Source: Paenibacillus tarimensis (GTDB lineage Bacteria > Bacillota > Bacilli > Paenibacillales > Paenibacillaceae). From it: a stretch of DNA of 64,000 nt. The notes beneath the pieces were generated by a model. The model ran no database searches, was not told the origin of the DNA, and saw nothing but the letters and a program-made list of their open reading frames with translations. The stretch lies in the NCBI RefSeq assembly GCF_021532315.1, contig NZ_JAKGAO010000011.1, forward strand, positions 186,001 through 250,000. The letters run 5' to 3'. The first letter of the stretch is position 1. Each line of letters starts with the position of its first letter. The position numbers and the translations under genes are program-made. Positions 15,883 to 24,079 of the stretch are shown one piece after another.

Positions 15883-17811
15883 ATGAGCGCCATTGCAGGT
15901 ATTCTTAAGCAGAACAGCCATCCGGTAACCGCTGAGGAAAGAAGTTCCTTATTGGAATCCCTGGCCGTTTACAAGCATGACCGTCTGGATAGTCTGCATG
16001 CCGGTTCCCTGTTTCTTGGCAGCGCCCTTCGGTGTATAACTCCGGAGTCTGTAGATGAGCAGCTCCCCCGCCGTCACCCGAGCCTTCGCCTGACTATTGT
16101 CTCGGATGCAATTCTTGATAACCGTGAAGAACTGGCCGTCCTGCTGCAGCTGGATACCGCTGAAGCAGGTAATCTGCCGGATAGTGAATATATTCTGCTT
16201 GCCTACAACAAATGGGGCTCACGCACACCTGAGTTCCTGCTGGGCGATTACGCCTTTGTCATCTGGGATGAAACGGAGCACCAGCTTTTTGCCGCCCGTG
16301 ACCCGCTTGGCAATCGGACCCTGTACTACACATATGACAGCGGAGATTTTGCATTCTGCTCGGCAATCGCTCCGCTGCTGTCCCTTCCAGGCAGAGCCAA
16401 GCAGCTTAATCACTCCTGGTTCGCCGAGTTTTTGGCTATACCCATGATGCTGGATTCCACAGAAGTTGGCTCAACAGCCTATAAGGGCATCTTGCAGCTC
16501 CCCCCTTCCAGTACGCTTGTGTTAAAGAATAGCAAGCTAATTACACACGCTTATGACAGCAACCTGATTCCTCATGAACCGATACTCTATAAGTCAAATG
16601 CGGATTACGAGGAAGCATTCCGCCATGTATTTGATGATGCTGTTAAAACCCGCTTACGCACTCACCGCCGGGTTGCAGCTACACTTAGCGGCGGGCTCGA
16701 CTCCGGTGCCGTAGTCGGATTTGCCGCAAATCCGCTCAGGGCAGCCGGTAAGAAGCTGTACACCTATAGTTATGTGCCCGCAACCGACTTTACACAGTGG
16801 AAATCACGCTCCCGGCTCGCTGACGAGTCGCCCTATATCCGTGCTACAGTCCAACATGTCGGCAACATTGAACCGGGCTACCATGCCTTTGATGCAATGA
16901 GCTCATACAGTGAGCTCGACGAATGGCTCTCCATCTTGGAGTCACCCTATAAATTTTTTGAGAATTCATTCTGGATTAAGGGTATCTACGAGGAAGCCGC
17001 CCGGCATGATACTGGGATCCTGTTAACAGGCGCAAGAGGAAACAATACGATTTCTTGCGGCTCGGCCCTTGATTACTACATACTGCTGGTCCGCAGAGCG
17101 CGATTGCTTACGTTTTACAGAGAACTAAGAAGCTATAGCAGGGTGATGGGCGTCGGCAGGAAAAAAATTCTTTCTATTATAAGCCGTAATGCCATCTCCA
17201 CGCCCTATGCCAGCAAGCACAATGACTTCCCCCTTCTCATCCATCCGGATTTTGCAGAGCAGACGAATGTGATCGAGAAGCTGCGGGAGAAGGATGTCGG
17301 ACTAACCGCCTCACGCCGGGACGGATTCGAGGAACGGCGATATTACTTCCGCAGTCCCGCCCTGCTCAACATGCAGGCAACCTCCAGTGCCAAGCTGCTC
17401 ATGCGGTATGGCATCGCTGAGCGGGACCCGACCGCGGATGTCAGAGTCATACGTTTCTGTATGAGCATTCCGCTTGACCAGTATGTACAGAACGGCATGG
17501 ATCGCGCTTTGGTACGCAGGATCACGAAGGGATATCTTCCCGACCAAGTGAGGCTGAACCAGCGCGTCCGCGGCGTGCAAGGGGCTGACTGGCTGCACCG
17601 GGTAGCCAGCTCTTGGGACCGGGTGCGAAGCGAACTGGAGCAATTATGCCAGGACTCTGCCGCATCTAGCCTGATGAATACTGAGCAGATCAAGATCTAT
17701 CTTTCGCAAGCTAATGAGCCCGGCAAGGTAGAGAGTGCGTTCCGGGATGAGTACCGCTATTTAATGAAGTGTCTGATCGCTTACCGGTTTCTGAAGCAGT
17801 TTACAGCTTAA
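15883..17811 (+). CDS. Lasso peptide macrolactam synthetase (C protein, asparagine synthetase-like)
   Basis: The 642-residue protein has an N-terminal glutaminase-like domain and a C-terminal asparagine-synthetase domain with the PP-loop motif SGGLDS at 269-274. The start MSAIAGIL has Ser in place of the Cys2 nucleophile of true glutamine-dependent asparagine synthetases, so it cannot release ammonia from glutamine. This fits lasso C proteins, which use ATP to adenylate the ring Asp/Glu side chain and join it to the core N-terminus. AGGAGG lies 5 nt before the ATG. It precedes the precursor gene by 26 nt; in many lasso clusters the precursor comes first. The neighbouring B1, B2, kinase and exporter genes make the assignment secure. 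Confidence 0.93.
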   Translation: MSAIAGILKQNSHPVTAEERSSLLESLAVYKHDRLDSLHAGSLFLGSALRCITPESVDEQLPRRHPSLRLTIVSDAILDNREELAVLLQLDTAEAGNLPDSEYILLAYNKWGSRTPEFLLGDYAFVIWDETEHQLFAARDPLGNRTLYYTYDSGDFAFCSAIAPLLSLPGRAKQLNHSWFAEFLAIPMMLDSTEVGSTAYKGILQLPPSSTLVLKNSKLITHAYDSNLIPHEPILYKSNADYEEAFRHVFDDAVKTRLRTHRRVAATLSGGLDSGAVVGFAANPLRAAGKKLYTYSYVPATDFTQWKSRSRLADESPYIRATVQHVGNIEPGYHAFDAMSSYSELDEWLSILESPYKFFENSFWIKGIYEEAARHDTGILLTGARGNNTISCGSALDYYILLVRRARLLTFYRELRSYSRVMGVGRKKILSIISRNAISTPYASKHNDFPLLIHPDFAEQTNVIEKLREKDVGLTASRRDGFEERRYYFRSPALLNMQATSSAKLLMRYGIAERDPTADVRVIRFCMSIPLDQYVQNGMDRALVRRITKGYLPDQVRLNQRVRGVQGADWLHRVASSWDRVRSELEQLCQDSAASSLMNTEQIKIYLSQANEPGKVESAFRDEYRYLMKCLIAYRFLKQFTA

Positions 17812-17837
17812 TATCGCTTGAAAGGAGGTGAGAGAGA

Positions 17838-18020
17838 ATGACTAAGAAAACTTGGAATCAACCAACACTTGAAAGTCTGGACGTTAGTGCAACAATGGCT
17901 GGTGTAGGTTCACAGTATATTGACTGGACTTATGTAGGCGGCCAGCTTGACCTCGACGTTACGGACGATCCTTCCAGCGGTATCCCGGTACCGCAAATCC
18001 CTGGTCTGCCAGTATCGTAG
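17838..18020 (+). CDS. Lasso peptide precursor with unusually long core
   Basis: The 60-residue peptide has a strong site (AAAGGAGGTG, 17,821-17,830). The leader, residues 1-20 (MTKKTWNQPTLESLDVSATM), keeps Trp6, Pro9, Leu11, Leu14 and Thr19, the Firmicute lasso leader pattern, with Thr at -2. Cleavage after Met20 gives a core starting AGVGSQYID, so Ala1 can form a nine-residue ring with Asp9, as in paeninodin (AGPGTSTPD). The remaining 31 residues start WTYVGGQLDLDVTDD and end with the Pro-rich PVPQIPGLPVS. The full core is 40 residues against about 15-26 for most lasso peptides. The C-terminal Ser60 is the residue type phosphorylated by kinases of the paeninodin group. Product structure and activity are unknown. 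Confidence 0.92.
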   Translation: MTKKTWNQPTLESLDVSATMAGVGSQYIDWTYVGGQLDLDVTDDPSSGIPVPQIPGLPVS

Positions 18021-18053
18021 TTTGAACTTTTGCTTACTTAGTTATGAACTGCC

Positions 18054-18093
18054 GCCCTTATACAGCTACCAGGTGTATAAGGGCACCTTTTTT
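18054..18093 (+). terminator. Attenuating terminator between lasso precursor and maturation genes
   Basis: CCCTTATACA (18,055-18,064) pairs perfectly with TGTATAAGGG (18,074-18,083), extended by G-C at 18,054/18,084, with a nine-base loop and then CACC and six T (18,088-18,093). It lies 34 nt after the precursor stop and before the kinase gene. No promoter is evident after it, so partial read-through would give more precursor mRNA than maturation-enzyme mRNA. Confidence 0.85.
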
Positions 18094-18188
18094 ACATCCC
18101 GTTGATAACGTCCCGGAACGAACACTGCCGCAGCCTGACAGCGGACTGTCGCCCGGTCAATATATACAGGAATAAGGTGGGGCATAAG

Positions 18189-19133
18189 ATGGCGCTATCT
18201 CAAGGGTTCACCTATAAGGCTTTTGGCCTGACGATCGCAAGTGACGTCCCCCTGCCAGAGCTCACTCCGTTTGGCGGGCTTGCTAAGCTGCCGGATGTCA
18301 CTCTAACAATTGCGGAACTGGCTGACGAGTGGCACAGCCTGACACCGGTATTCGAGTACTACGGCTTCCCCCGCCCTTGCCGGTTTCTTTTTCATATTCC
18401 AGGCACTGCAATCATTAGCGTAACAGACGGTTGCGAAATTCAGATCTCGCCTATGCAAGGGGCAGACTGGGATCAGATCAGAGTCTATCTGCTTGGAACA
18501 GGCATTGGAGCCCTGCTGCTGCAGAGAAGGATTCTGCCACTTCACGGCAGCTCGGTGGTTATTGAGGGGAAGGCATACGCCTTTGTTGGGGATTCAGGAG
18601 CCGGAAAATCAACCTTGGCCGCCGCTTTCGTAAGTCAAGGCTGCCCAATTATTACCGATGATGTCATCGCCGTGCAGCTTGGAGAGGATGATGTCCCCGT
18701 GACAGCTCCGGCTTATCCCCAGCAGAAGCTGTGGGATGAGAGCCTCACCAATCTCGGCATGGAAAGCAGCTCTTATCGCCATCTGTCCAGCGAATTAAAA
18801 AAGTTCGCGGTACCGGTTCAAGCGAGCTTTGCCGAACGGCCCGTACCGCTGGGCGGGATCATCGAGCTTCGCCCCGACAGCGAGGCTTCAAGAATCCGGA
18901 TCGAGCAGCTGCGCGGTCTCCATAGGCTGCCTCTGCTTCGCTACCATACCTTCCGGAATTTTCTCGTCCCTCATCTTGGCCTCAAGCAGTGGCATTTTGA
19001 GACTGCAGCCCGGCTTGCTTCCAATACGCCAGTCTATCGGCTATTCCGGCCTGTTGCGGGCTTCAGCGCGGTGCAAATAACCGATACCCTACGTTCTTTT
19101 ATTAAGGAAGGAGAACTACAGTATGGCAGCTAA
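18189..19133 (+). CDS. Lasso tail kinase (HPr kinase-like, paeninodin-kinase family)
   Basis: The 314-residue protein has the HPr-kinase C-terminal fold: His119 in ILPLHGSSVV, the P-loop GDSGAGKS at 134-141, and the acidic pair in ITDDVIAV at 157-158. Its first 110 residues form the variable N-terminal domain of lasso-associated kinases. I chose the ATG at 18,189 with an AAGGTGGGG site instead of a TTG at 18,102 that would lie just after the terminator. In the paeninodin system the homologous kinase phosphorylates the C-terminal Ser of the precursor; this precursor also ends in Ser. The gene overlaps the next one by 11 nt. Confidence 0.88.
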   Translation: MALSQGFTYKAFGLTIASDVPLPELTPFGGLAKLPDVTLTIAELADEWHSLTPVFEYYGFPRPCRFLFHIPGTAIISVTDGCEIQISPMQGADWDQIRVYLLGTGIGALLLQRRILPLHGSSVVIEGKAYAFVGDSGAGKSTLAAAFVSQGCPIITDDVIAVQLGEDDVPVTAPAYPQQKLWDESLTNLGMESSSYRHLSSELKKFAVPVQASFAERPVPLGGIIELRPDSEASRIRIEQLRGLHRLPLLRYHTFRNFLVPHLGLKQWHFETAARLASNTPVYRLFRPVAGFSAVQITDTLRSFIKEGELQYGS

Positions 19134-19428
19134 TACGGCAATAACAGCTTTAGACAAAATTATGCAGGCGCACGGCGGGCTGGTTACCGATATGGACGGC
19201 GAGAAGGTTATGATGAGTATTGCCAATGGAAAGTATTACAGCCTGGGTGAAGTCGGAAGCCGGATTTGGGAGCTTGCTGCCACGCCGGTCAGCATGGAAG
19301 ACATTATCTCCACACTTCTTGAAGAATACGAAGTCGATCCTGCTGCCTGCCGTACAGAGGTAGCCGCATTCCTAGAGCAGCTGCGCCGGGAAGGGCTTAT
19401 TCAAATCACTCCCGCAGACAGCCTGTAG
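19123..19428 (+). CDS. Lasso leader-recognition protein B1 (PqqD-like RRE)
   Basis: The 101-residue protein has the PqqD-like fold: three beta strands around DMDGEKVMMSIANGKYYSLG followed by three helices with GSRIWELAATPVSMEDIIST and a C-terminal LEQLRREGLI. In split-B lasso systems B1 binds the leader peptide and presents it to the B2 protease and C synthetase. It overlaps the kinase gene by 11 nt and precedes B2 by 28 nt. Length and motifs are standard for B1. Confidence 0.93.
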   Translation: MAANTAITALDKIMQAHGGLVTDMDGEKVMMSIANGKYYSLGEVGSRIWELAATPVSMEDIISTLLEEYEVDPAACRTEVAAFLEQLRREGLIQITPADSL

Positions 19429-19456
19429 GAAGTAGGAATAACGAGGAGGCTTTGCC

Positions 19457-19954
19457 ATGTGGCGCAGAGTACGTAAATTGGCCGCCGTCCCCTTTGCCAT
19501 AAAGCTCTTAATGATCGAAGCGTTCTTCTACCTGGCATGGGCCCGGATCTTGAAGGCTGTCCCGTTTGCGAGGATCGCTCCGTCGCTGGGCATACAGATG
19601 GAGGAAACGCCCTGGGAGTCGGACCCCGCCGTACAGGACTTGCAGAGCCAAATTTCCTATGTTGTCCGCCTTGTCAGCCGTTATACCTGGTGGGAGTGCC
19701 AATGCCTAGTCATGGCTATTGCCGCCATGAAGATGATGCGGCGGCGCAGAATTGAAAGCACGCTGTATCTGGGTACGGGCAGAGATCGTAACGGAAGCAT
19801 GATTGCCCACGCTTGGCTAAGAAGCGGCCCTTATTATATTACCGGATACGAAACCATGTCCAGATTCACCATAGTCGGCACCTTCGCCTGTTACCCGGGC
19901 CGCTCCGCAGCCGGCTACAAGAAGAGCCAAAGGAGCCTTGGAAATGAACACTGA
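19457..19954 (+). CDS. Lasso leader peptidase B2 (transglutaminase-like)
   Basis: The 165-residue protein matches the lasso B2 cysteine protease family. Catalytic Cys83 lies in WWECQCLVMAIAAMKMM and His118 in MIAHAWLRSG. The N-terminal helices (AIKLLMIEAFFYLAWARI) are also typical. It removes the 20-residue leader after Met20, with B1 delivering the substrate. The segment after HAW has Ser-Gly where many homologues have an acidic residue, so the third catalytic residue cannot be assigned with confidence. The stop overlaps the next gene by 11 nt. AGGAGG lies 8 nt before the ATG. Confidence 0.9.
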   Translation: MWRRVRKLAAVPFAIKLLMIEAFFYLAWARILKAVPFARIAPSLGIQMEETPWESDPAVQDLQSQISYVVRLVSRYTWWECQCLVMAIAAMKMMRRRRIESTLYLGTGRDRNGSMIAHAWLRSGPYYITGYETMSRFTIVGTFACYPGRSAAGYKKSQRSLGNEH

Positions 19955-21149
19955 CCCTGTGCTTAACCGAAGCTCGCTCTCCCCGGAGCTGTCTCTGCTT
20001 CTCTTGCTATCAGCCGCGGAGGATCACGAGGATTCGGCCGCTGCCATAGCAGCAGCTTCAGAGAATAGGCATATGGACTGGAGACTATTCCTCCGGCTTG
20101 CAGAGCATCATCGGACTTATCCATCCGTCTACCTGCAGCTGAAACGGGCTGCTGCTCACAACAACCCGGCTATCCCGCAGGAGCTCATGCAAGCACTTCA
20201 TGCCCTGTATACCCGCAATACCTTTCAGATGCTGCATCTGAGTGCTGAAATGACCAAGGTTTGCGGCAGGATGAGCAGTCAAGGCATACGTATGCTGGTC
20301 TTGAAGGGCCCCGCGCTTGCCAAACACCTATATGGTGATATCTCTCTTCGCACCTCGAAGGATCTGGATGTCCTTGTTGCACCAGCGGATGTTACAGCCG
20401 CTGCCCAGCAGCTTGTACAGATGGGCTATACAACAGATTACGCGTGCCACGAACTGTTCCATCTGTGGAAGCGCAAAACGCATCATATCTCTTACTATCA
20501 CCCTGTGCATCGCACCATGGTAGAGGTCCACTGGCAGTTGGACCCTCACAAGGGCAGCGAGCCTTCCTTTGAATCCATCTGGGACCGGAGGCGGACGATG
20601 CTCTTCTCCGGTACTCCTGTTCATACACCGGGGGATCAGGAACTGCTGCTGTATCTGGCCATCCATGGCGCTCGGCATGGGTGGTTCCGCCTTCGCTGGC
20701 TTGCAGATGTCGACAGATTGCTGCGAAGCAGCCTTGTGCTTCACGAGCGGCTGCCAGCCGGCTGCGACTATGCCTACCAGGCTATAGTCGGGCAGGCGAT
20801 GCTGCTGTCTGCAGGTCTATTTGGCACACCGCTGTCTAAGGATGATGAAGACTTGTACGCTAATGACAGGGCACACCGGCTGGCTCGGACAGCACTGCCT
20901 TTCATTCTCAGCGGGAAACGTTGTCCTGACGAGAGTAACAAACAGGCCGTACGTGAATTCAGACACTACCTCTTGGCTCAAATGTCGGTCCGACAGCGTC
21001 TGGATTACTATACCAAGCCTCTCTTCCCCAGCTCACGTGATGCCGTTCAGCTGCCGATGCCTAGACCGCTGCATTTTTTATACTTCCCACTGCGGCCGCT
21101 GTTGTGGCTGTGGCGACATTTCAGGCGGCAACCCCTGACAAGGGGATAA
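19944..21149 (+). CDS. Lasso-associated nucleotidyltransferase family protein
   Basis: The 401-residue protein belongs to the nucleotidyltransferase family common in RiPP clusters. The conserved core is LVLKGPALAKHLYGDISLRT at 118-137, followed by KDLDVLV with the metal-binding Asp140 and Asp142, and a third acidic/His region in VEVHWQLDPH. I chose the ATG at 19,944 (AGGAG 8 nt upstream) over a TTG two codons earlier. In the related pseudomycoidin system, as I recall, a protein of this family acts after the tail kinase to add hexose to the phosphorylated tail. By analogy this one may further modify the phospho-Ser end of the long tail. Its true reaction is unknown. Confidence 0.75.
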   Translation: MNTDPVLNRSSLSPELSLLLLLSAAEDHEDSAAAIAAASENRHMDWRLFLRLAEHHRTYPSVYLQLKRAAAHNNPAIPQELMQALHALYTRNTFQMLHLSAEMTKVCGRMSSQGIRMLVLKGPALAKHLYGDISLRTSKDLDVLVAPADVTAAAQQLVQMGYTTDYACHELFHLWKRKTHHISYYHPVHRTMVEVHWQLDPHKGSEPSFESIWDRRRTMLFSGTPVHTPGDQELLLYLAIHGARHGWFRLRWLADVDRLLRSSLVLHERLPAGCDYAYQAIVGQAMLLSAGLFGTPLSKDDEDLYANDRAHRLARTALPFILSGKRCPDESNKQAVREFRHYLLAQMSVRQRLDYYTKPLFPSSRDAVQLPMPRPLHFLYFPLRPLLWLWRHFRRQPLTRG

Positions 21150-21162
21150 GGAGGACTTGATT

Positions 21163-22962
21163 ATGAAATCTATCTGGATCTATGTGAAGCGTCTGCATCA
21201 CTTTGCAGGAGCCAAGCTGTACTTGAATATGATCAGCATGACACTGATCAGTCTCTTTGAGGGCATCGGTATTCTGCTGCTAGTTCCACTGCTTAGCGTA
21301 TCCGGGCTGTTTGCTGTCGGCTCGGCTAATTTCCCCCTGCTGGATCAGGCTACTGCCCCGCTTCGCAGCCTGCCGGAACATCTTATTCTGCCTGTCATAC
21401 TGGGCCTTTACATGCTGCTCATTATTGTGCAGAGCTACCTTCAGAAGCAGCAGACCGTACTGAATATAGAAATTCAACAAAGCTTCGCCCGTCATCTGCG
21501 TCTGCAGGTATACCGTGATCTGCTCCAGTCTAACTGGTCATTTTTTTTGCGCAAGCGCAAGTCCGACTTTAATCACATCTTTACTTCGGAGCTGACCCGG
21601 GCGAGTCAAGGCACCCACCTTTTCTTGAGACTGGTAACGTCCCTTATATTCACCGTCATTCAGATTGGCCTGGCGTTCTGGCTGTCCTTCCAGCTGACCC
21701 TGTTCGTCCTCATCAGCGGTCTGCTCCTCGCCCTGTACGCCAGACGGTTTATCCGTCATGCCAAATCGCTTGGCACCCGGACAACCGAGCTATCCCAGAG
21801 CTATATGTCGGCCCTGAACGATCATTTCAACGGCATTAAGGACATTAAGAGCAACCTGCTGGAGCGGCAGCATATGGGCTGGTTCCGCGCGCTTTGCGAC
21901 CGGATGGAGCAAAATATGGTCCAGTTCGCCAAGCTCCAGACTTCAAGCCAGTTCTTCTACAAATCCGCATCTGCGGTGCTGATCGCCCTGTTTATCTACT
22001 TCTCCTTCGAGGTTCTGCAGGTGCCGGTCGAACAACTGCTCTTGATCATTGTAATCTTCTCCCGTCTGTGGCCGAGGTTCTCCTCCATTCAATCCAGCTG
22101 GGAGCAGATTGTGCAATCGACCCCCGGCTTTGACAGTCTAATAGCGCTGGAAGCCGAGTGCGCGGCAGCCAGAGAACAGGAAATTCGTGAGGGCCAGCCC
22201 CAGCAAGAGCCGCTGCGCATTAAACACAGCATGGAATGCCATCAGGTTCACTACCGTTATAATGATGCATATGACACCTATGCCTTAAAGGATATTAACC
22301 TGCGTATCCCTGCCAACAGCATGACGGCTGTAGTCGGCAAGTCTGGAGCGGGTAAGAGCACGCTGATTGACCTGCTCATCGGGCTGATTGAACCCGAACA
22401 GGGCCGAATCACGGTTGATGGAGTACCATTAACCGGTGACCGGATCTTCGCACTGCGTGCCTCAGTCAGCTATGTCTCCCAGGAGCCCTTCTTGTTCAAC
22501 AGCAGCATCCGTGACAACCTTCACCTTGTCGATCCAGATGCCAGTGACTCCAAAATATGGGAGGCGCTTGAATTCGCTTCGGCGGCGGCTTTTGTCAGGG
22601 ACCTGCCTCAAGGCCTTGATACCGTTATCGGGGATCGCGGCGTGCGCTTGTCTGGCGGGGAGCGCCAGCGGATTGTACTTGCACGCGCCATTCTGCGCAA
22701 GCCGTCCATCCTGGTGCTGGATGAAGCGACCAGCGCGCTGGACACCGAGAATGAAGCGAAGATTAAAGAATCGCTCGACCGCTTGAAAGGATCGCTTACC
22801 ATCATTGTAATCGCCCACCGGCTCTCTACGATCCGGAACGCCGATCAGGTTATTGTCCTTGAGGAAGGTCGTATTATTCAGCAGGGAGGCTTCCAGCAGT
22901 TGTCCGGCGAGAGCGGAACGTTTGGCAGGCTGCTGCGGTTTCAGGGCGAAATGAACGGCTAA
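21163..22962 (+). CDS. Lasso peptide ABC exporter (D protein)
   Basis: The 599-residue protein is a half-transporter with six membrane helices in the first 320 residues and an ABC ATPase domain after about 355. ATPase motifs are intact: Walker A VGKSGAGKST, signature LSGGERQR, Walker B with catalytic Glu in ILVLDEATSALD, and the H-loop IAHRLS. It should work as a homodimer that exports the mature lasso peptide and gives self-immunity. The ATG at 21,163 has TAAGGAGG 8 nt upstream; a TTG two codons earlier is too close. It ends the cluster, followed by a strong terminator. Confidence 0.9.
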   Translation: MKSIWIYVKRLHHFAGAKLYLNMISMTLISLFEGIGILLLVPLLSVSGLFAVGSANFPLLDQATAPLRSLPEHLILPVILGLYMLLIIVQSYLQKQQTVLNIEIQQSFARHLRLQVYRDLLQSNWSFFLRKRKSDFNHIFTSELTRASQGTHLFLRLVTSLIFTVIQIGLAFWLSFQLTLFVLISGLLLALYARRFIRHAKSLGTRTTELSQSYMSALNDHFNGIKDIKSNLLERQHMGWFRALCDRMEQNMVQFAKLQTSSQFFYKSASAVLIALFIYFSFEVLQVPVEQLLLIIVIFSRLWPRFSSIQSSWEQIVQSTPGFDSLIALEAECAAAREQEIREGQPQQEPLRIKHSMECHQVHYRYNDAYDTYALKDINLRIPANSMTAVVGKSGAGKSTLIDLLIGLIEPEQGRITVDGVPLTGDRIFALRASVSYVSQEPFLFNSSIRDNLHLVDPDASDSKIWEALEFASAAAFVRDLPQGLDTVIGDRGVRLSGGERQRIVLARAILRKPSILVLDEATSALDTENEAKIKESLDRLKGSLTIIVIAHRLSTIRNADQVIVLEEGRIIQQGGFQQLSGESGTFGRLLRFQGEMNG

Positions 22963-22977
22963 TATGACTGTCTATGC

Positions 22978-23014
22978 ATAAAAGGGCCGCGGAACCTGTC
23001 TGGTTCCGCGGCCC
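22978..23014. terminator. Convergent terminator between lasso exporter and lipid kinase genes
   Basis: GGGCCGCGGAACC (22,984-22,996) pairs perfectly with GGTTCCGCGGCCC (23,002-23,014) around a five-base loop. The T-rich side faces the minus strand, so it serves the lipid kinase gene best, and it will also stop the lasso transcript. Confidence 0.85.
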
Positions 23015-23019
23015 GCAAT

Positions 23020-23928
23020 TTATGGGGTAGTAACAGCCGGCTTGAATACACGCAGCCTGCGGCAATGTGTTCGCAGCACAGCGGGGGTATTCATATAGAT
23101 CTCCCCGTCCATATCAGCCTTCATCGGCTGCTGGGTCGCCAGGGTTACCTTGGCGCACTGGAAGTAATCAACATTTCCGCCCTCCGGCTTCCAGGCTGAA
23201 GGATCCCTGCGGCTTAGCACCTCAAAAAGCAGAGAAAGTCCGGCTTCCCTTACAACAAATATATCCAGCAGCCCGTCCTGAAGCCCCGCTACCTCAAGCG
23301 GCAGCGTATTCGTTCCAATAGAGCGGCCGTTAAACGCAAGGATCATAACCGCTTCGCCTGTTCGCTCCTCCTCGTCCATCACCAGCCGGTAGGCAAAGGA
23401 TTCCGCTGAATTCAGAACCTGCAAAGAACTCAAAAAATAACTCAGCTTGCCAAAGTGGCTCTTTAAGCCCTCATCAATGTTTTCCGAGGCCGCCGTAATA
23501 AGTCCCACACCGAAGAAATTACTGAAATACCGGCCGTTGGCCTCCCCTATATCGATGGGAACAGGTTCCGTATCCAGTACAAGCCTTGCTGCTTCCTCCA
23601 GATCGAGTGGAATACCCAAGCTTCTCGCGAAATCATTGCACGTGCCTCCAGGCAAAATTCCAAACGGCGGCGGTGACTGCAGCGCAGCAAGCCCATTTAT
23701 ACATTCGTGTACCGTACCGTCCCCGCCAAGAGATAACAGTAAGTCGAATTCCATCGCCCTCTCCCGGCAAAGGCGCTCTGCATCCCCCGGACATTCAGTT
23801 TGCAATAGGGCCAGCTCCCCAACGCCCGGCCCCAGGACACCGGCCGTTATACCCAGCCGTTCTTGAAGGGCAGACTGCCCTGCATGGCCGTTGTAAATTA
23901 CAGCAGCCTTTCTGTATATCGCCTCCAC
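23020..23928 (-). CDS. Diacylglycerol/lipid kinase family protein
   Basis: The 302-residue protein has the diacylglycerol-kinase catalytic fold: the nucleotide-binding SLGGDGTVHECING motif and GILPGGTCNDFARSLGI, followed by a beta-rich C-terminal domain containing VVREAGLSLLFEVL. Members of the YegS/BmrU/DgkB group phosphorylate diacylglycerol or related lipids at the inner membrane face. I prefer the GTG at 23,928 (VEAIYRKAAVIYNGHAG), which has AGGGGG upstream, over a GTG 13 codons earlier. It shares the terminator with the lasso cluster but is on the opposite strand and is probably unrelated. Confidence 0.87.
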   Translation of the reverse strand: MEAIYRKAAVIYNGHAGQSALQERLGITAGVLGPGVGELALLQTECPGDAERLCRERAMEFDLLLSLGGDGTVHECINGLAALQSPPPFGILPGGTCNDFARSLGIPLDLEEAARLVLDTEPVPIDIGEANGRYFSNFFGVGLITAASENIDEGLKSHFGKLSYFLSSLQVLNSAESFAYRLVMDEEERTGEAVMILAFNGRSIGTNTLPLEVAGLQDGLLDIFVVREAGLSLLFEVLSRRDPSAWKPEGGNVDYFQCAKVTLATQQPMKADMDGEIYMNTPAVLRTHCRRLRVFKPAVTTP

Positions 23929-24079
23929 CTCATTTCCCCCTAACTTCGTACTGGCAAGGCATGACACAACCCGACAGTAAACTCTAATTTTCTATTTATT
24001 CCAATCTATAGAATTTTATATAAAGTCAGGTATAATAGAATAATCAGAAGAATGCTCAAAAAAAGGGGTTAACCTTGCA

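Noticed and set aside
15883-17811. Housekeeping glutamine-dependent asparagine synthetase
   Set aside because: The N-terminal Cys nucleophile is Ser, and the gene is surrounded by precursor, B1, B2, kinase and exporter genes, so it is the lasso C protein.
18102-18188. Upstream TTG start for the lasso kinase
   Set aside because: It lies 9 nt after the terminator T run without a ribosome site; the ATG at 18,189 has one and fits the family length.
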